DNA from: an uncultured Candidatus Soleaferrea sp.
Lineage (GTDB): Bacteria; Bacillota; Clostridia; Oscillospirales; Ruminococcaceae
Reading direction: 5' to 3'
Length of the DNA: 17,096 bases
Assembly: GCA_934527325.1 (NCBI GenBank)
Contig: CAKTAG010000021.1
Location: 1 to 17,096, forward strand
Made by a program: the position numbers and the translations under genes. Position 1 is the first letter of the stretch, and every line of letters begins with the position of its first letter. The notes under the pieces were generated by a model that was given only the letters and a program-made list of their open reading frames with translations, had not been told where the DNA came from and made no database searches. Below are positions 15,644-17,096 of the stretch, piece after piece.

Positions 15644-15679
15644 AAATATTCCATCTCTTTGCAAAATTTAATAGTATAA

Positions 15680-15750
15680 GTTTTTTAAATTTAAAAGGCT
15701 ACCATAATACCAATTATTATTAAGTTAATTAGTATAAATAGTAGCCTTAT
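15680..15750 (-). terminator. Terminator of the rpsF-ssb-rpsR operon
   Basis: On the minus strand AAGGCTAC (15748-15741) pairs with GTAGCCTT (15702-15695), and the inner sequence continues the stem (TAATTAGTAT with ATACCAATTA, one mismatch). TTTTAAATTTAAAAAAC follows. It lies about 20 bp after the rpsR stop codon. Confidence 0.75.
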
Positions 15751-15770
15751 ATAAAATTAAAATGTTTACT

Positions 15771-16025
15771 TTACTCACTTACGTACGGAAGAAGAGCAAG
15801 GTACCTAGCACGTTTAATTGCCCTTGTTAATTCACGTTGGTGGGAAGCACATACTCCAGTAACTCTTCTTGGTAAAATTTTTGCCCTTTCAGATATATAT
15901 CTTTTAAGTTTAGGAACATCTTTATAATCAATTACTTCTGCCTTGTTAGCACAAAAATTGCAAACTTTTTTGTGGCTTCTTTTCACATTTCTCTCAGATC
16001 TTTCTCTGTTAGCTTCTTTTTGCAT
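15771..16025 (-). CDS. rpsR: 30S ribosomal protein S18, zinc-ligand (C+) form (84 aa)
   Basis: S18 binds the 30S platform as a partner of S6. The core is 'VIDYKDVPKLKRYISERAKI' (31-50) followed by 'LPRRVTGVCASHQRELTRAI' (51-70) and 'KRARYLALLPY'. Cys22, Cys25, Cys59 and His62 form a CxxC...CxxH set, so this is the zinc-ligand form and not the C-minus form some bacteria use under zinc limitation. It starts at ATG 16025 with AAGGAGGT about 7 nt upstream. It is last of three genes, 50 bp after ssb, in the order rpsF-ssb-rpsR that is common in Firmicutes. Confidence 0.97.
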   Translation of the reverse strand: MQKEANRERSERNVKRSHKKVCNFCANKAEVIDYKDVPKLKRYISERAKILPRRVTGVCASHQRELTRAIKRARYLALLPYVSE

Positions 16026-16075
16026 ATACAGACCTCCTTTCTTTACGTAACCATAAAATTATATTTTATAAAAAA

Positions 16076-16537
16076 TTAAAATGGTAAATCATCATCATCT
16101 TCTATTTCTTCAAAGCTACTTGGTTCCATATTTTCAAAAGCGTTACTTGTAGAATTAACTTGATTAGAAAAATCATTATTATATGGTTGACCATTATTGT
16201 TGCCATACGAAGTTGATTTTGGTTCACCTGTAAAACTTACATTTTCTACTATAATTTCGCTAACTCGTTGTTTAGCGCCATTTTTATCTATATAATCTCT
16301 ATTTTCAAGCCTTCCATCAACTAAAATGCAGTTTCCTTTTTTAAAGTACTTGCATATAAATTCAGCTTGACCTCTCCATGCAACTAAATTAAAAAAGTCT
16401 GTTTGCCTATCTCCACTTTTAGTAACATAAGAGCGATTAACAGCCACAGAAAAACTAGTAACAGGAACATTAGACGGAGTATGCCTTAATTCTGGGTCAG
16501 CTGTTAGCCTACCCATAACTATAATTTTACAATACAT
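16076..16537 (-). CDS. ssb: Single-stranded DNA-binding protein (153 aa)
   Basis: SSB is the homotetrameric OB-fold protein that coats single-stranded DNA in replication and repair. The OB domain covers 1 to about 105 ('MGRLTADPELRHTP', 'VTSFSVAVNRSY', 'DFFNLVAWRGQAEF', 'GNCILVDGRLENRDY'). A Gly/Asn/Ser-rich linker follows, and the acidic tail EIEDDDDLPF is the docking peptide for partner proteins. The start is ATG 16537 with AGAGGT about 12 nt upstream. Its ribosome site abuts a 23-bp tandem duplication that separates it from rpsF. Confidence 0.97.
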   Translation of the reverse strand: MYCKIIVMGRLTADPELRHTPSNVPVTSFSVAVNRSYVTKSGDRQTDFFNLVAWRGQAEFICKYFKKGNCILVDGRLENRDYIDKNGAKQRVSEIIVENVSFTGEPKSTSYGNNNGQPYNNDFSNQVNSTSNAFENMEPSSFEEIEDDDDLPF

Positions 16538-16551
16538 AATTCAGTTCTACC

Positions 16552-16597
16552 TCTTTCTAGCTTTTTTTAACTATTCTTTCTAGCTTTTTTTAACTAT
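16552..16597. repeat. Perfect 23-bp tandem duplication across the rpsF stop codon
   Basis: Positions 16552-16574 and 16575-16597 are identical over 23 bp, each with a T7 run. In the rpsF direction, the right copy holds the last codons, Ile-Val-Lys-Lys-Ser, and the TAG stop (16582-16580). The left copy repeats them, out of frame, between rpsF and the ssb ribosome site. Confidence 0.93.
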
Positions 16598-16870
16598 TAA
16601 TGAACGAAGAATGCCATCTGTAATTTTATAAACCCTATCTAATTCAGCAGGGAATTTTGCATCACTTACAAAATTAATTAGAACGTAGTATCCTTCTTTT
16701 TGGTCATTTATCTCGTAAGCTAATTTCCGCTTACCCCATTCCTGAATATCTCCTTCTATAGTACCATTAGATTGAATAAGGTTTTTAAATTTTTCTACTA
16801 CAGCTGCTATACCTTCTTCACCTAATTTAGTGCTAATAACCATAACTGTTTCGTAAGCTATATTGTTCAA
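16580..16870 (-). CDS. rpsF: 30S ribosomal protein S6 (96 aa)
   Basis: S6 pairs with S18 on the 30S platform. The sequence has 'YETVMVISTKLGEEGIAAVV' (5-24), 'EGDIQEWGKRKLAYEINDQK', 'EGYYVLINF' and 'YKITDGILRSLIVKK'. The start is TTG at 16870, read as Met, with an excellent AAGGAGGTG 8 nt upstream; no ATG is available nearby. It is the first gene of the rpsF-ssb-rpsR operon. The length is normal. The last codons lie inside a 23-bp tandem duplication. Confidence 0.96.
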   Translation of the reverse strand: MNNIAYETVMVISTKLGEEGIAAVVEKFKNLIQSNGTIEGDIQEWGKRKLAYEINDQKEGYYVLINFVSDAKFPAELDRVYKITDGILRSLIVKKS

Positions 16871-16896
16871 AGTTTACACCTCCTTTTGGACTTTAG

Positions 16897-16919
16897 ACCC
16901 ATTTATTATTAAAATGAGT
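16897..16919 (-). promoter_or_regulatory. Hairpin in the rpsF leader
   Basis: ACCCATTT (16897-16904) pairs with AAATGAGT (16912-16919) with one G-T pair and a 7-nt loop. It lies in the 5' leader 17 bp before the ribosome site. Many bacteria autoregulate this operon through an S6:S18-binding leader RNA, but the known CCG-bulge motif of that element is not evident here. Confidence 0.35.
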
Positions 16920-16959
16920 AAGGATAAATAAATACAATTAAATATTTATAACGTTGTTA

Positions 16960-16988
16960 ATTATACCATTTTTATACCTACTAGTCAA
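16960..16988 (-). promoter_or_regulatory. Promoter of the rpsF-ssb-rpsR operon
   Basis: On the minus strand TTGACT (16988-16983) and a perfect TATAAT (16965-16960) are spaced 17 bp, with TGG before the -10. Transcription should start near 16953, about 83 nt before the TTG of rpsF. Confidence 0.9.
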
Positions 16989-17071
16989 GCCCCGCATTAT
17001 ATATACAACAAAAACCAGGGGGTAAGTTGTAAAATAAAGATACCAAAATAAAAGATCCATATTGAAACATG

Positions 17072-17080
17072 TGGTATAAT
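17072..17080 (+). promoter_or_regulatory. Extended -10 promoter pointing out of the window
   Basis: TGGTATAAT on the plus strand is a perfect extended -10 element at the right edge. No good -35 is 16-18 bp upstream. It probably drives a gene beyond the window, divergent from rpsF. Confidence 0.5.
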
Positions 17081-17096
17081 GTTAAGTGACAAAACA

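Noticed and set aside
17004..17031. TACAAC...GTTGTA repeat around a G5 run at the right edge
   Set aside because: Only six paired bases with a 16-nt spacer; too weak to call an operator or hairpin.
1..17096. CRISPR array, tRNA genes, insertion sequences or phage genes
   Set aside because: No spaced direct repeats, no tRNA cloverleaf, and no transposase, integrase or phage motifs were seen.

Overview
The window is a very A+T-rich chromosomal segment using the standard code (TGA occurs only as a stop). It carries a type A RNase P RNA, Shine-Dalgarno sites of the AGGAGG class, strong TTGACA/TATAAT promoters and a ylxM-ffh-rpsP-khpA operon. Together with BspA-like leucine-rich-repeat surface proteins, this points to a low-GC member of the Clostridia, probably gut or host associated. 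The phylum-level call is firm; the finer placement is inference.

Layout. Positions 1-1770 (+) hold the 3' end of a BspA-like LRR protein, closed by a terminator. Positions 1912-2265 (+) hold the RNase P RNA gene with its own promoter. Positions 2324-8932 (+) hold a four-gene block: an MBOAT O-acyltransferase, a DHHW/AlgX-like partner, and the two halves of a heterodimeric ABC exporter, with 25-35 bp gaps, ending at a bidirectional terminator (9036-9092). Positions 9176-11630 (-) hold ylxM, ffh, rpsP and khpA behind a consensus promoter. Positions 11907-13277 (+) hold a promoter, leader and second BspA-like secreted protein with a C-terminal Cna-B-like domain. Positions 13283-14560 (-) hold aroE and aroK. 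Positions 14576-14878 are a non-coding stretch with a 40-nt near-perfect palindrome and another hairpin. Positions 14879-15643 (-) hold a membrane protein resembling a degenerate GHKL sensor kinase. Positions 15771-16870 (-) hold rpsF-ssb-rpsR with a consensus promoter at the right edge. An outward plus-strand extended -10 lies at the very end.

How the genes work together. The minus-strand genes are mostly housekeeping: protein targeting, 30S ribosomal proteins, single-strand DNA binding and the shikimate pathway. The plus-strand genes are envelope directed: secreted LRR proteins, surface-polymer acylation and an exporter.

Most notable observation. The second BspA-like gene has an ideal promoter, Shine-Dalgarno and ATG (11996), but a run of eight G (12014-12021) puts that ATG out of frame with the rest of the gene. 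Nine G would restore an uninterrupted 406-residue protein with a textbook signal peptide. This looks like a phase-variable (slipped-strand) ON/OFF switch shown in the OFF state, although a homopolymer sequencing error or programmed frameshifting would look the same here. Other points are a perfect 23-bp tandem duplication at the rpsF stop codon, hairpins in the aroE and rpsP leaders, complementary degenerate motifs in the two ABC subunits, and an operon that stops at khpA where rimM-trmD-rplS are usually found.
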